Below, piece by piece: positions 39,500 through 54,354 of a DNA stretch of 64,000 nucleotides. This stretch comes from Deinococcus sp. HSC-46F16 (GTDB lineage: Bacteria; Deinococcota; Deinococci; Deinococcales; Deinococcaceae), in contig NZ_JALJZW010000001.1 of NCBI RefSeq assembly GCF_024171495.1, positions 682,001 through 746,000 on the forward strand. Reading direction: 5' to 3'. The translations under genes were made by a program, and so were the position numbers. The first letter of the stretch is position 1, and each line of letters begins with the position of its first letter. A model generated the notes under the pieces. That model saw only the letters and a list, made by a program, of their open reading frames with translations, did no database searches and was not told the origin of the DNA.

Positions 39500-40309
39500 C
39501 TACAGCCGCCCAGCTCCCACCAGCAGCAGAATGACCACGCCCACGATCACCCGGTACACCGCGAAGCCCTTGAAGTCGTTGGTAGAGACGAACTTTAGCA
39601 GCCAGCCGATGGCGAGGTAGGCCACCACGAAGGAGGTCGCCGCACCCAGCAGCACGTTCAGCAGGCCGATTTCCCCGAAGATCACCTCGCGGTCCTGAAT
39701 CAGGTTCAGCAGGGCCGCGCCGCCCAGGGTAGGCACGCCGAGGTAAAAGCTGAACTTGGTCGCCGTGGGGCGGTCGAGGCCCAGCACCATGCCGCCCAGG
39801 ATGGAACTCGCCGAACGCGAGAAGCCCGGCCACAGCAGCGCGAGGCATTGCAGCACGCCGATCAGCAGGGACTTGCGGACCCCGATCTCCTCGATGGCAT
39901 GCACGTCGGGCCGCACCCGGCGGTTCTCGATCAGCCAGATCAGCACGCCGCCCACGATCAAGGCCCACGCCACCACGGTCGGGTTGAACAGGTTCTCCTG
40001 AATCAGGTCGCCGAACAGCAGGCCCAGCACCACGGCCGGAATCGTGGCGACCAGCACGCCCGTCCAGAGGGTCTGCTGCTCGCGGTCGTGGCCGATGTGC
40101 CGCAGCTTCAGGAAGTCCCGCCAGTAGTACACCAGCACGCTCAGGATCGCGCCGCCCTGAATGACGACCTCGAAGGCGTCCTTGACCTCCTTGCTCCACG
40201 GCACCCCCATCAGGTTCCCGGTGAGGATGAGGTGGCCGGTCGAGCTGATGGGCAGGAACTCCGTGATGCCCTCGACGATCCCGTAAATGATGGCGTAGAA
40301 CCAATCCAT
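39500..40309 (-). CDS. uppP: Undecaprenyl-diphosphatase UppP (BacA)
   Basis: A 269-residue membrane phosphatase with about eight helices that converts undecaprenyl diphosphate to the monophosphate for cell-wall synthesis and confers bacitracin tolerance. The first active-site motif is EGITEFLPISSTGHLIL near residue 14, and the second is WPGFSRSASSI near 165 (family form PGxSRSG, here with Ala). The start is ATG at 40309, behind TAGGCT at about 10 nt. Its start codon overlaps that of the divergent phosphotransferase gene. Confidence 0.95.
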   Translation of the reverse strand: MDWFYAIIYGIVEGITEFLPISSTGHLILTGNLMGVPWSKEVKDAFEVVIQGGAILSVLVYYWRDFLKLRHIGHDREQQTLWTGVLVATIPAVVLGLLFGDLIQENLFNPTVVAWALIVGGVLIWLIENRRVRPDVHAIEEIGVRKSLLIGVLQCLALLWPGFSRSASSILGGMVLGLDRPTATKFSFYLGVPTLGGAALLNLIQDREVIFGEIGLLNVLLGAATSFVVAYLAIGWLLKFVSTNDFKGFAVYRVIVGVVILLLVGAGRL

Positions 40310-41165
40310 GTCGGGGCGGAGCCTAACACCTGGGACCGGGACAGGCACGTCCCCCGAAAGTCAGCCCTTCTCGCCGTGGCTGCGGGGCTGGGGCCTGACG
40401 CCTGACGGCGAGCCTATCCACACCCACAGCAGCGACCTCCTGCCCGTGCGGTTCGAGGGCCAGCCCGCCATGCTCAAGGTCGCGCGAGTGGACGAGGAAC
40501 GGGTCGGGCACCGCCTGATGGTCTGGTACGGGGGCGAGGGGGCGGCCCGCGTGCTGCGCCACCACGAAGACGCCCTCCTGCTGGAACGGGTCGAGGGCGA
40601 CCTTCTCCTGACCGAGATGGTGCGGGCCGGGTGGGACGACGAGGCGAGCCGGGTGCTGTGCGGGGTGGTCCGTCAACTCCACACACCCCGCCCGCAGCCG
40701 TGGCCTGAGCTGACACCCCTGACCCGCTGGTTCCGCTCTCTGGAGGAGGCGGCACCCCGATCCGGCGGCATCTTCACGCTGTCGCTGGAAGCGGCCCGGC
40801 ACCTTCTCGGCCACCCGCAGGACCTGCGGCCCCTCCACGGCGACATTCACCACGGCAACGTCCTGCACAGCCGGGAGCGGGGCTGGCTGGCCATCGACCC
40901 TAAGGGGCTGATCGGGGAGCGGGGCTTCGACTACGCGAACCTCTTCTGCAATCCCGATCTGGAGGTTGCCGCCACCCCAGGCCGCCTCGCCCGCCAGTCC
41001 ACCGTCGTGGCGGAGGCGGCGGGGCTGGACCACAGACGCCTTCTCCAGTGGATTCTCGCCTACGCGGGACTCTCGGCCGCGTGGCATCTGGAGGACGGGG
41101 AGGAGGGGCAGGCACAGCGAACCCTCGCTGTCGCGTCCCTCGCCGTCGCCGCGCTGAACGACTGA
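40308..41165 (+). CDS. Aminoglycoside/hydroxyurea phosphotransferase-like kinase
   Basis: A 285-residue kinase of the aminoglycoside phosphotransferase fold, closest in style to the APH(6)/hydroxyurea kinase group. The catalytic loop is LHGDIHHGNVL (HGDIHHGN at 177-184) and the metal-binding motif is AIDPKGLIGERGFDYANLF (from 195). The N-lobe lysine is in AMLKVARVDEER near residue 57. It may be a resistance enzyme, but chromosomal members often act on endogenous metabolites. The only ATG before the conserved region is at 40308 and overlaps the uppP start; the first 20 residues look non-conserved, so a later non-ATG start is possible. Confidence 0.75.
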   Translation: MSGRSLTPGTGTGTSPESQPFSPWLRGWGLTPDGEPIHTHSSDLLPVRFEGQPAMLKVARVDEERVGHRLMVWYGGEGAARVLRHHEDALLLERVEGDLLLTEMVRAGWDDEASRVLCGVVRQLHTPRPQPWPELTPLTRWFRSLEEAAPRSGGIFTLSLEAARHLLGHPQDLRPLHGDIHHGNVLHSRERGWLAIDPKGLIGERGFDYANLFCNPDLEVAATPGRLARQSTVVAEAAGLDHRRLLQWILAYAGLSAAWHLEDGEEGQAQRTLAVASLAVAALND

Positions 41166-41173
41166 TCATCTGC

Positions 41174-41310
41174 TACACTCTCCGTTTGGGTGCCCCCGTG
41201 ACCCCTGCCCACCTACGCTGGAACGTCGTGGATGGGCCTGGCCGCAAGAACGTCACCGAGACGGAAGGCTGGCACGAGGACGGCAAACTTGTCCCACCAA
41301 CGTTCAGGAG
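41174..41310 (+). promoter_or_regulatory. rpsB promoter and leader of about 130 nt
   Basis: The -10 TACACT is at 41174-41179. The following leader, up to the GGAG before the ATG at 41316, contains short complementary segments (GGCCTGGCC region near 41236 and GTCACCGAGAC near 41253). S2 is commonly autoregulated through its leader in bacteria, so this is a candidate site; no published motif is recognised. Confidence 0.4.
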
Positions 41311-41315
41311 TCCCC

Positions 41316-42113
<798 letters not shown>

Positions 42114-42138
42114 GCCAGGGGGGCCACTCGGCACATTC

Positions 42139-42170
42139 GGGGGCGTCCGGCACAGGTTCGGTGCGCCCCC
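42139..42170 (+). terminator. Intercistronic hairpin between rpsB and tsf
   Basis: GGGGGCG (42139-42145) pairs with CGCCCCC (42164-42170), and inner CCG/CGG pairs extend the stem. There is no T run, so an attenuator or RNA-stability element is likelier than full termination. Confidence 0.45.
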
Positions 42171-42204
42171 ACTGTTCAGCAACAATCCACTCCTAGGAGG
42201 TACG

Positions 42205-43938
<1,734 letters not shown>

Positions 43939-43997
43939 GCGGGCGCGGCGCGGTCACCTCTTTTTCACGGACGGTGCCGCTGGCCCCCTGCTCCCGC

Positions 43998-44016
43998 TAG
44001 AATCCCCCGCAAAGGA
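43998..44016 (+). promoter_or_regulatory. frr promoter and ribosome-binding site
   Basis: TAGAAT at 43998-44003 is a good -10, and AAAGGAG at about 44011-44017 lies at proper distance from the frr ATG at 44026. A leader of about 16 nt is predicted. Confidence 0.5.
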
Positions 44017-44025
44017 GACATTCCT

Positions 44026-44578
<553 letters not shown>

Positions 44579-44665
44579 CGGCTCGGGGCCGGTGGCGTGG
44601 GGCGGGTGGACCGCCGGGTGGCTCCGCGCCCCACGCCACGAACGGCGAGCCTGTCGGGGGCAGCC

Positions 44666-45496
<831 letters not shown>

Positions 45497-45498
45497 GT

Positions 45499-45594
45499 GG
45501 GGAGTGGGAAGTAGGGAGTGGGGGCCGGGGCATAGGCTTGCGCTCCCGCTTCCTCTTTTTTCCACTGACCACTTCCCACTATCCACTCCCCCGC
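45499..45594. repeat. Imperfect long inverted repeat between cdsA and dxr
   Basis: A G-rich arm with repeated GTGGGGAGTGGGAAGTAGGG-type units (45499-45527) can pair with a C-rich arm (about 45562-45590, CCACTTCCCACTATCCACTC). The loop has a run of six T just before the second arm. It interrupts an otherwise compact gene block and looks like a dispersed repeat unit with possible terminator activity. Confidence 0.4.
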
Positions 45595-45613
45595 CGTGCG
45601 CCATGCTGTGCCC

Positions 45614-46777
45614 GTGAAGCTCACGGTTCTGGGCAGTACGGGAAGCATCGGCACGCAGACGCTGGACGTGGCGCGGGAGCGCGGCTGGCAGGTCGGGGCG
45701 CTGGCGGCGGGGCGCAATCTGGAGCTGCTGGAGGCGCAGGTGCGCGAGTTCCGCCCGGAGGTGGTCAGTGTGGCGCCGGAGGCCTATGCGGAGGCCCGCG
45801 CCCGCCTCGGAGATGTGCGCGTCATTGCGGACCCGGCCGAACTCGCCACCCTGGAGGCCGACGTGGTCGTCAACGCCATGAGCGGGCTGCCCGGCCTCTC
45901 CCCCACCCGCGCGGCGCTGGAGGCGGGGCGGGCGGTGGCGCTGGCGACCAAGGAAGCGATGGTCACGGCGGCGGACCTGATCTGGGGGGCGGCGCGGCGC
46001 GGGGGTGGGCGGCTGGTGCCCATCGACTCCGAGCACACGGGCGTCTTTCAGTGCCTGACCGGCGAGCATCTGGACGACGTGGCCGAGCTGATCCTCACGG
46101 CGTCGGGCGGCCCCTTCCGGGATGGCCCTGCCGACCTGAGCGCGGTGACGCCCCAGCAGGCCCTCAAGCACCCCTCGTGGAGCATGGGTCAGAAAATCAC
46201 CATCGACTCGGCCACCCTGATGAATAAGGGGCTGGAGGTGATGGAATGCGCGGCGCTGTACGGGCTGCCGCTGTCAAAGGTGGGCGTGGTCGTGCATCCG
46301 CAGAGCGTGCTGCACGCGGCGGTGCGCTTCCGGGACGGCAGCCTCAAGGGGCAGTTCGGGCCGACCGACATGCGGCTCGCCATCGCCTACGCCATCGACG
46401 CCGCCCCCACCGGCATGACCCGCCCCGGCGACGTGCAGGGGGCGCGGCGCGGACCGGAGGTGGCGGGGCACCGGGGCTGGCCGCTGACCGGACAGTGGGA
46501 GTTCCGCGAGCCGGACCACGCCCGCTTTCCCTGCCTGGGGCTGGCGTACCGGGCCGGAGAAGCCGGGGGCCTGCTTCCCGCCGCCCTGAACGCCGCCGAC
46601 GAGGTGGCCGTGCCCGCCTTCCTGGCCGGGGAGATCGGGTTCACCGACATTTCCCGGCTGATCGAGCGGGTGCTGAACGAGACGCCGCCGGGCGAGCTGA
46701 CCTGGGACGCCTTGGAGGAAACGACCCGCTGGGCGACGGTCCGGGCGCGGGAGTTGGCGGCGGGGGTGGGGGCGTGA
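45614..46777 (+). CDS. dxr: 1-deoxy-D-xylulose 5-phosphate reductoisomerase
   Basis: A 387-residue NADPH-dependent enzyme, the second step of the MEP isoprenoid pathway and target of fosmidomycin. It begins [18 protein letters not shown] (nucleotide binding), contains [14 protein letters not shown], the metal-binding [12 protein letters not shown] and the catalytic-loop [26 protein letters not shown] at 45614 is the start that directly precedes the conserved N-terminus; GTG codons at 45596 and 45608 are alternatives. The TGA overlaps the GTG of rseP by 4 nt. Confidence 0.97.
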   Translation: MKLTVLGSTGSIGTQTLDVARERGWQVGALAAGRNLELLEAQVREFRPEVVSVAPEAYAEARARLGDVRVIADPAELATLEADVVVNAMSGLPGLSPTRAALEAGRAVALATKEAMVTAADLIWGAARRGGGRLVPIDSEHTGVFQCLTGEHLDDVAELILTASGGPFRDGPADLSAVTPQQALKHPSWSMGQKITIDSATLMNKGLEVMECAALYGLPLSKVGVVVHPQSVLHAAVRFRDGSLKGQFGPTDMRLAIAYAIDAAPTGMTRPGDVQGARRGPEVAGHRGWPLTGQWEFREPDHARFPCLGLAYRAGEAGGLLPAALNAADEVAVPAFLAGEIGFTDISRLIERVLNETPPGELTWDALEETTRWATVRARELAAGVGA

Positions 46778-47904
46778 GTGTCCTCCAGAGCATCGCGGCG
46801 GCGCTGACCCCGGTGGGGCTGCTGTGGACGCTGCTCCTGATCGGGGTGGCGACCTTCCTACACGAACTGGCGCACTACGCGCTGGCGCGGTGGCAGGGGG
46901 TGGCGGTGCATTCCTTCAGCGTGGGGATGGGGCCGGTGCTGTTCAAGCGGCGCTGGCGCGGGACCGAGTGGCGGCTGAGCCTGCTGCCCATCGGCGGATA
47001 TGTGGAGATCGACGGCATGGCCCCCGAGGAGGACGGGCAGGGCGGCCTCCGGCAGGCCACGCGGGGCTTTGCGGCGCTGCCCGCCTGGGGCAAGGTCGCG
47101 GTGCTGCTGGCCGGGCCGCTGATGAATCTGGTGCTTGCGTTGGGGCTGATGACGGCCACCTTCGCCGGGCAGGGGGTGGCGGTGCCCATTTCCGACCGCG
47201 CCCGCGTGCAGTCGGTGCAGCCCGGCTCCCGTGCCGAGGCGCTGGGCCTGCGTCCAGGGGACGTGATCGTGGCCCTGAACGGCCGGGACATCCCCGAGAC
47301 GCGCACGGTGGGCGGCCAGTCCCGGCCCGGCTGGGAAGGCGTGCGCGACCTGCTGGCGACGAGCGGCCCCAAGACTTTGACCGTGCAGCGGGGGGAAGAG
47401 ACGCGGGAGGTCACCTTCGACTGGCAGGCGCGGGTGAATGGCGAACGGCAGCTCCTGGGCATCGGCTACGGCCCGGAGGTCACGTACCAGCGCCTGAGCG
47501 TGCCCAACGCTTTTGCCACCGCCGTCACGACCACCACCGAGGCCGTGCCCCAGATTCTGCGGGCCTTCGGGGGACTGTTCGCCCGCTTCTTCACCCTGGA
47601 CCTTTCGCGCGACGAGAATGTCAGCGGTCCCATCGGCACCGCCGAGATCGTCAGCCAGGCGGCCAGTGTGGGTTTCTGGGCGCTGGTGCAGATCGCCACG
47701 CTGCTCAACCTGTCACTCGCCTTTTTCAACCTGATTCCCATTCCGGGGCTGGACGGCGGGCGCATCCTGCTGGTGCTGGTGGGATCGCTGCGGGGCCGCC
47801 CGCTGAGTTTCTCGCAGGAACAGGCGATCAACCTCGCGGGCTTCGCGCTGGTGATGCTGCTGATGGTGTTCGTGGTGGTGCGGGACGTGAGCCGCTTTTT
47901 CTGA
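46774..47904 (+). CDS. rseP: RIP metalloprotease (RseP/site-2 protease, M50)
   Basis: A 376-residue intramembrane zinc protease with about four membrane helices. The zinc motif HELAH is at 30-34 in the first helix. One PDZ domain lies at about 140-225, starting [20 protein letters not shown]. The third zinc ligand region is [15 protein letters not shown] near the C-terminus. In E. coli RseP cleaves anti-sigma factors and signal-peptide remnants; here the substrate is unknown. GTG overlaps the dxr stop (GTGA), a conserved dxr-rseP order. A strong terminator follows. Confidence 0.95.
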   Translation: MSVLQSIAAALTPVGLLWTLLLIGVATFLHELAHYALARWQGVAVHSFSVGMGPVLFKRRWRGTEWRLSLLPIGGYVEIDGMAPEEDGQGGLRQATRGFAALPAWGKVAVLLAGPLMNLVLALGLMTATFAGQGVAVPISDRARVQSVQPGSRAEALGLRPGDVIVALNGRDIPETRTVGGQSRPGWEGVRDLLATSGPKTLTVQRGEETREVTFDWQARVNGERQLLGIGYGPEVTYQRLSVPNAFATAVTTTTEAVPQILRAFGGLFARFFTLDLSRDENVSGPIGTAEIVSQAASVGFWALVQIATLLNLSLAFFNLIPIPGLDGGRILLVLVGSLRGRPLSFSQEQAINLAGFALVMLLMVFVVVRDVSRFF

Positions 47905-47917
47905 CGATTGAGGGGGA

Positions 47918-47954
47918 GGGGCCGGGCTGAGCAGGGTGCCCGGCCCCTTCTCTT
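47918..47954 (+). terminator. Intrinsic terminator after rseP
   Basis: GGGGCCGGG (47918-47926) pairs with CCCGGCCCC (47939-47947), followed by TTCTCTT. It ends the rpsB-to-rseP block. Confidence 0.75.
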
Positions 47955-48005
47955 GCCTGCGGCTGGATGGCGAGCGCCGGAGCTTTCGGCGGGGCCGCCC
48001 TCTGC

Positions 48006-48011
48006 CATACT
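48006..48011 (+). promoter_or_regulatory. -10 element CATACT of the ferredoxin-NADP reductase-like gene
   Basis: It lies 7 nt before the GTG at 48019. Confidence 0.4.
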
Positions 48012-48018
48012 CCCCAGC

Positions 48019-49029
48019 GTGAACGGGGAGCGGGAGACGCGGACGGACGTGCTGGTGGTGGGCGGGGGTCCGGCGGGGCTGTACGCTGCCTTCTATGCGG
48101 GCTGGCGCGGCCTGACCGTGCGGCTGCTGGAGGCGCGGAGCGAGTTGGGCGGGCAACTGTCGGCCCTCTACCCCGACAAGGTGATCTACGACGCGCCCGG
48201 CAGCCCCCAGACGCGGGCCGGGGACCTCGTGCGGGCGCTGGAGTCACAACTTGCGCCGTTGGCGGTGGCCGTGCATCTGGGCGAAGTGGCGCGGACGCTA
48301 GAGCCCGACCCGGCGGGCGGCTGGCTGGTCGGAACGGACCGGGACACGTACCCGGCGGACGCGGTCATTCTGGCGGCGGGGCTGGGGGCACTCCTGCCAC
48401 GTGAGGTGCGCGTGCCGGGGGCCGGGACGCACCCTGACGTGCGGGCCGACCTGCCTGACCCGGCCAGCCTCGCGGGACGCCGGGTGCTGGTGGTGGGCGG
48501 CGTGCCGCAGGCGACCCGTGCGGCGACCGAACTCGCGGCGGCGGGAGCGCGGGTGACCCTGACCCACCGCCGGGCGGGGTTCCGGGGCGATCCGGGGACG
48601 CTGACGGCGCTGGAGGCAGGGCGAGCGGCAGGCACGCTGGAGGTTCTCGCCCCGGCCGTGCTGGACCGACTGACGCCCACGGGCGCGGTGCTGACCCTGG
48701 GTGGCGAGGCGCGGGAGGTGGAGGCTGATACGGTGCTCGTCCTAAACGGCTACCTCCCCGACCTCTCCCCGCTCGCAAACTGGCCGCTGGACTGGCAGGG
48801 CGAGTATGTCCCCGACGGTCCCGGAGGCGAGACAGTGCTGCCCGGCGTGTACGTGGTGGGCGACCTCGCCCGGTCGGGCGGGGACTTCAAGCTGCTGTCG
48901 GTGGCGTTCGCGCAGGCGGCCGTCGCCGCCAACTACGCCACGCACCACGTTCGGCCCGAACTCAAGGTCCGGCCGGGGCACAGCAGCGAGAAGGGGGGGT
49001 ATCCCGCTCGGCCCGCTCCGGAGGGCTGA
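48019..49029 (+). CDS. Thioredoxin-reductase-like flavoprotein, ferredoxin-NADP(+) reductase type 2
   Basis: A 336-residue NAD(P)/FAD oxidoreductase. The FAD fold begins VLVVGGGPAGLYAAFYAGWRG and ELGGQLSALYPDKVIYDAPG follows. The NADP fold is VLVVGGVPQATRAATELA in the middle, and the second FAD motif GVYVVGDLARSGGDFKLLSVAFAQA closes it. There is no CxxC redox pair, so it is not a thioredoxin reductase; this layout matches the type 2 ferredoxin/flavodoxin-NADP reductases of Bacillus and Thermus. The NADP site lacks a clear GxSxA/HRR pattern, so NADH use is possible. It lies upstream of the acyl-ACP-reductase-like fusion gene. Confidence 0.85.
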   Translation: MNGERETRTDVLVVGGGPAGLYAAFYAGWRGLTVRLLEARSELGGQLSALYPDKVIYDAPGSPQTRAGDLVRALESQLAPLAVAVHLGEVARTLEPDPAGGWLVGTDRDTYPADAVILAAGLGALLPREVRVPGAGTHPDVRADLPDPASLAGRRVLVVGGVPQATRAATELAAAGARVTLTHRRAGFRGDPGTLTALEAGRAAGTLEVLAPAVLDRLTPTGAVLTLGGEAREVEADTVLVLNGYLPDLSPLANWPLDWQGEYVPDGPGGETVLPGVYVVGDLARSGGDFKLLSVAFAQAAVAANYATHHVRPELKVRPGHSSEKGGYPARPAPEG

Positions 49030-49055
49030 GACAGCGCCCCTCTCACCAACCCGGC

Positions 49056-49061
49056 TAGAAT
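49056..49061 (+). promoter_or_regulatory. -10 element TAGAAT of the PlsY-AAR fusion gene
   Basis: It lies 7 nt before the ATG at 49069 and overlaps the alternative in-frame ATG at 49060, which therefore cannot be the start of a leaderless mRNA. Confidence 0.5.
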
Positions 49062-49068
49062 GCCCCGC

Positions 49069-50739
<1,671 letters not shown>

Positions 50740-50788
50740 GGGACTCCCCACCGGGACTTCCCGCACCCTCTATGCGCCCGCGCCCACC

Positions 50789-50809
50789 TACACTGATCCC
50801 GATGGGAGG
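50789..50809 (+). promoter_or_regulatory. ispH promoter and ribosome-binding site
   Basis: TACACT at 50789-50794 is followed by GGGAGG at 50804-50809 and the ATG at 50818, a short-leader transcript in contrast to the leaderless neighbours. Confidence 0.45.
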
Positions 50810-50817
50810 CCACCCCA

Positions 50818-51813
<996 letters not shown>

Positions 51814-51832
51814 GCGGGCACACGCACCGCAG

Positions 51833-51862
51833 AGGCCGGGCATCCGAACCCGGCCTTTGGCG
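51833..51862 (+). terminator. Intrinsic terminator after ispH
   Basis: GGCCGGG pairs with CCCGGCC around CATCCGAA, followed by TTTGG, about 20 bases after the stop codon. Confidence 0.65.
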
Positions 51863-51876
51863 TTGGCTGAACGCTG

Positions 51877-52031
51877 ATACGCATTCCAGTTGAACAGTCA
51901 GGCAGACTGTTCATCCCGAGCGGACTGCCAAAGCTGTGAGGCCGAGCGAGTGGGAACACAACGGTGGCCGGGAAGGGAGTTCTCGAACCGGGAGAGCGCC
52001 GATTCGGGGACGGATGGGACGGAACCCGTAT
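51877..52031. repeat. Decayed small repeat element with short terminal inverted repeats
   Basis: ATACGCATTCC (51877-51887) and GGAACCCGTAT (52021-52031) are inverted repeats with 9 of 11 matches. Inside lies a perfect 9-bp hairpin TGAACAGTC/GACTGTTCA (51891-51913, 5-nt loop). The 155-bp unit fills the gap between ispH and the PLD gene and has no coding capacity that I can support. It resembles small interspersed elements of Deinococcus in style, from memory only. Confidence 0.4.
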
Positions 52032-52042
52032 GAAAGCTTTCC

Positions 52043-53596
52043 CTACACCCCGCCCGGCAAGGCGGGCAACCACCACGGCGTTTTGACCGCCGTCCCGCGT
52101 GCCCATTCGAAGTCGAAGAGGCCCTGCGCCTCCGCGATGGCCGCCGCGTCGCTGGTCGCCAGCGAGTACTCGACGAGGCCAGTGCGACCGAACGACGAGA
52201 AATGGAGGTTGTGGCTGCCCACCACCAGCATCTCGTCATCTACCAGCACCATCTTGGTGTGGGCGCCGCCCTCGGTGCCGTACCAGCGGGCCTGGAGGTG
52301 GTCGTCCAGCCCCAGCCCGCGCAGTTCGAGGCGCAGGGCACGCAGCAGGCCCAGGGTCTCGGCTTGCAGGGCGGGGTCGTAGTCGAGCAGCAGCCTGACC
52401 GTCACCCCGTGGTCACGGATGGCGGACACGACCGCCCGCCACACTGGAAGCTGGCGCTGCGGGGCACACCCCGCCAGCTCGGACAGCTCACCCACGCAGC
52501 CGAATGTGCCCCCGATCTGAGACTGAATGATGTCCAGCCGGGTGCGGGAGGCGCCGAACAGCTCGGCCATGGCCTGATCCGCCCCGGTGTACCCGTTCCG
52601 CCGGTAGAGGGGATAGACGTGGGCCTCCCCCGCCGGGGCTGCCGGAGTCGGCCAGACCAGCGGCCAGGGGGACGGCCCCGCCGCCAGCGTGCAGTCGCGG
52701 CGCAGCAGGCCGGGGCGGGGGCGCCGGGTGCAGGTAAGGAGGCGTCCCAGTTCCCAGGTGTCGCGCACGGCGGCGAGGGCGTGCCGGGCAACCGGACCAC
52801 GCACCCAGATGCCCTGGTCCGCGAGGTCGAGGCCCCGCCCCCCCGGCGCGTCCCCCGGCAGGTGGTTGATGCTGATGTTGAAGCCGCCCGCGAGCACCCG
52901 CTCGCCGTCTTGCACGATCACCTTCATGTGGCTGTGCGGGTAGGTGTAGGCGTAGCTGGCGAGTTCCAGCCGCCAGCCGGGGACCGTGTCTCCAGTCAGG
53001 GGCACGCCCGCCGCCAGCAGGTGCTCGGCCGCCGCGTAGATGTTGGCGCGGGGGTCGAGGGGCGCACTCGCCCGCACCGTGTTGCCGAACAGCAGCCGCA
53101 CTGTCAGCCCCGCCGGGTACCGCTCCGGGTGCGCGGCGAGGTCCCGGCGCAGCGCAGCGATGGCGAGCGCCACCGAGGCCCCCGGCGCGTCCGCCCCCTC
53201 GTCCCAGATCATGTTGGCGATCACCAGTTCGCGCCGGGTCCGCCCCAGCTCGGCCACCAGCGCGTCATAGCCGCCCTGCGGGGTGCGCGGCTGGGCGCTG
53301 TAGGCAGGGTCGGCCTGGGGCAGATGCAGCAGCCCCTCCACCCGGTTGCCGCAGCTCAGGGCCGCGCCCTGGCCCCCGGTGCGCTCATACAGTAGGCGGT
53401 CGAGGCGGGCGGTCGGCTCGGGGCAGGCGTTCAGGCCCAGGCCATCGAGGGCGGCGCGGTCCGGCGGCGGGAGGTTCAGCCCCAGCGGGCCGGGGGCCTG
53501 GAGGGGCTGGGCGGCGGCCTCTGCACCGGGAGCGGCCAGCAGCGTCAGGAGGGCGATCAGGCCGCCGAGCAGGGGCCGGGGCAGGCGGGGGCGCAT
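52043..53596 (-). CDS. Secreted phospholipase D superfamily protein (cardiolipin-synthase-like)
   Basis: A 517-residue exported protein with a signal peptide at 1-28 ([12 protein letters not shown]). It has two HKD motifs: [10 protein letters not shown] (H223, K225, D230) and HTKMVLVDD (near 446-453), each followed by the expected Gly/Asn segment ([15 protein letters not shown]). Two HKD motifs in one chain form a complete active site. No long membrane helices apart from the signal are present, so this looks like an extracytoplasmic phospholipase or nuclease-type PLD rather than the membrane-anchored bacterial Cls. ATG at 53596 lies 9 nt from TAGGCT. Its 3' end is 11 bp from the repeat element. 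Confidence 0.83.
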   Translation of the reverse strand: MRPRLPRPLLGGLIALLTLLAAPGAEAAAQPLQAPGPLGLNLPPPDRAALDGLGLNACPEPTARLDRLLYERTGGQGAALSCGNRVEGLLHLPQADPAYSAQPRTPQGGYDALVAELGRTRRELVIANMIWDEGADAPGASVALAIAALRRDLAAHPERYPAGLTVRLLFGNTVRASAPLDPRANIYAAAEHLLAAGVPLTGDTVPGWRLELASYAYTYPHSHMKVIVQDGERVLAGGFNISINHLPGDAPGGRGLDLADQGIWVRGPVARHALAAVRDTWELGRLLTCTRRPRPGLLRRDCTLAAGPSPWPLVWPTPAAPAGEAHVYPLYRRNGYTGADQAMAELFGASRTRLDIIQSQIGGTFGCVGELSELAGCAPQRQLPVWRAVVSAIRDHGVTVRLLLDYDPALQAETLGLLRALRLELRGLGLDDHLQARWYGTEGGAHTKMVLVDDEMLVVGSHNLHFSSFGRTGLVEYSLATSDAAAIAEAQGLFDFEWARGTAVKTPWWLPALPGGV

Positions 53597-53667
53597 AGGG
53601 CCGCAGCCTACCCCGCCCGGCGCACGGGGCACCGGGAGAACGCGCACCATACCCCCGCTGGGGGCGC

Positions 53668-53673
53668 TAGCCT
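53668..53673 (+). promoter_or_regulatory. -10 element TAGCCT of the MOSC gene
   Basis: It lies 8 nt before the ATG at 53682. It is divergent from the PLD promoter at 53606-53611. Confidence 0.45.
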
Positions 53674-53681
53674 GCCCCCAT

Positions 53682-54350
53682 ATGAGGCTTCTCAGCGTTC
53701 ACGTGGGCCAGCCCACCGCCGTGCAGGTCGGACCCCGCCAGATCGTCAGCGGCATCCGCAAACACGCGGTGCCCGGCCGGATCGGGGTCACGGCGGCGGG
53801 GCTGGACGGCGACCACGTCCTGAACCGCAAGCACCACGGCGGCCCCGATCAGGCCGTCTACGTCTACACCCGCGAGGATTACGCCCACTGGGAGGAGGCC
53901 CTGGGCAAGCCACTGGAACCGGGCACCTTCGGCGAGAACCTGCTGCTGGAGGGACTGGAATCGGCCGGGATCGCGATCGGGGAACGCTTCCGGGTGGGAG
54001 GCGTGTTGCTGGAAGTGACCGCCTCCCGGATTCCCTGCGCGACGCTGGGGGCGCGGATGGGGGATGCGGGCTTCGTCAAGCAGTTTGCGGCGGCCCGTCG
54101 CCCCGGCTTCTACACCCGCGTGCTGGAAGGCGGCGACGTGGGCGCGGGTGACCCGGTGACCCGCGAGGCTGGCCCCGCCGGAGCGCCCAGGGTCGTGGAC
54201 ACCTTCGACCTGTGGTTCACTGCCCAGCCCCCCCGCGAAGAGCTTCAGCGCTGGTTGACGTACCCACTCGCCGTGCGGCTGCGGCGGGGCGTGGAGGAAC
54301 TGCTGGCCGCCCAGGACCGCCCGAACCCCGCCCCTTCCCCGGTCGGCTGA
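53682..54350 (+). CDS. MOSC domain protein (YiiM-like)
   Basis: A 222-residue protein with one MOSC domain, found in molybdenum-cofactor sulfurases and in YiiM/YuaD-type proteins that handle N-hydroxylated bases. Key features are [20 protein letters not shown], the EHFGENLTxxGL-type motif as [13 protein letters not shown], and the conserved cysteine region [12 protein letters not shown]. No beta-barrel extension is present, so it is the stand-alone type. It probably acts as a small molybdenum enzyme in detoxification (family inference). The next gene, a GNAT, starts 4 nt after its stop, implying cotranscription. Confidence 0.85.
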   Translation: MRLLSVHVGQPTAVQVGPRQIVSGIRKHAVPGRIGVTAAGLDGDHVLNRKHHGGPDQAVYVYTREDYAHWEEALGKPLEPGTFGENLLLEGLESAGIAIGERFRVGGVLLEVTASRIPCATLGARMGDAGFVKQFAAARRPGFYTRVLEGGDVGAGDPVTREAGPAGAPRVVDTFDLWFTAQPPREELQRWLTYPLAVRLRRGVEELLAAQDRPNPAPSPVG

Positions 54351-54354
54351 TCCC

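Noticed and set aside
48019..49029. Thioredoxin reductase
   Set aside because: The CxxC redox pair is missing; the layout fits type 2 ferredoxin-NADP reductase.
51898..52239. Minus-strand open frame overlapping the repeat element and the PLD 3' end
   Set aside because: It runs through the inverted-repeat element and antisense-frame sequence with no motif or promoter.
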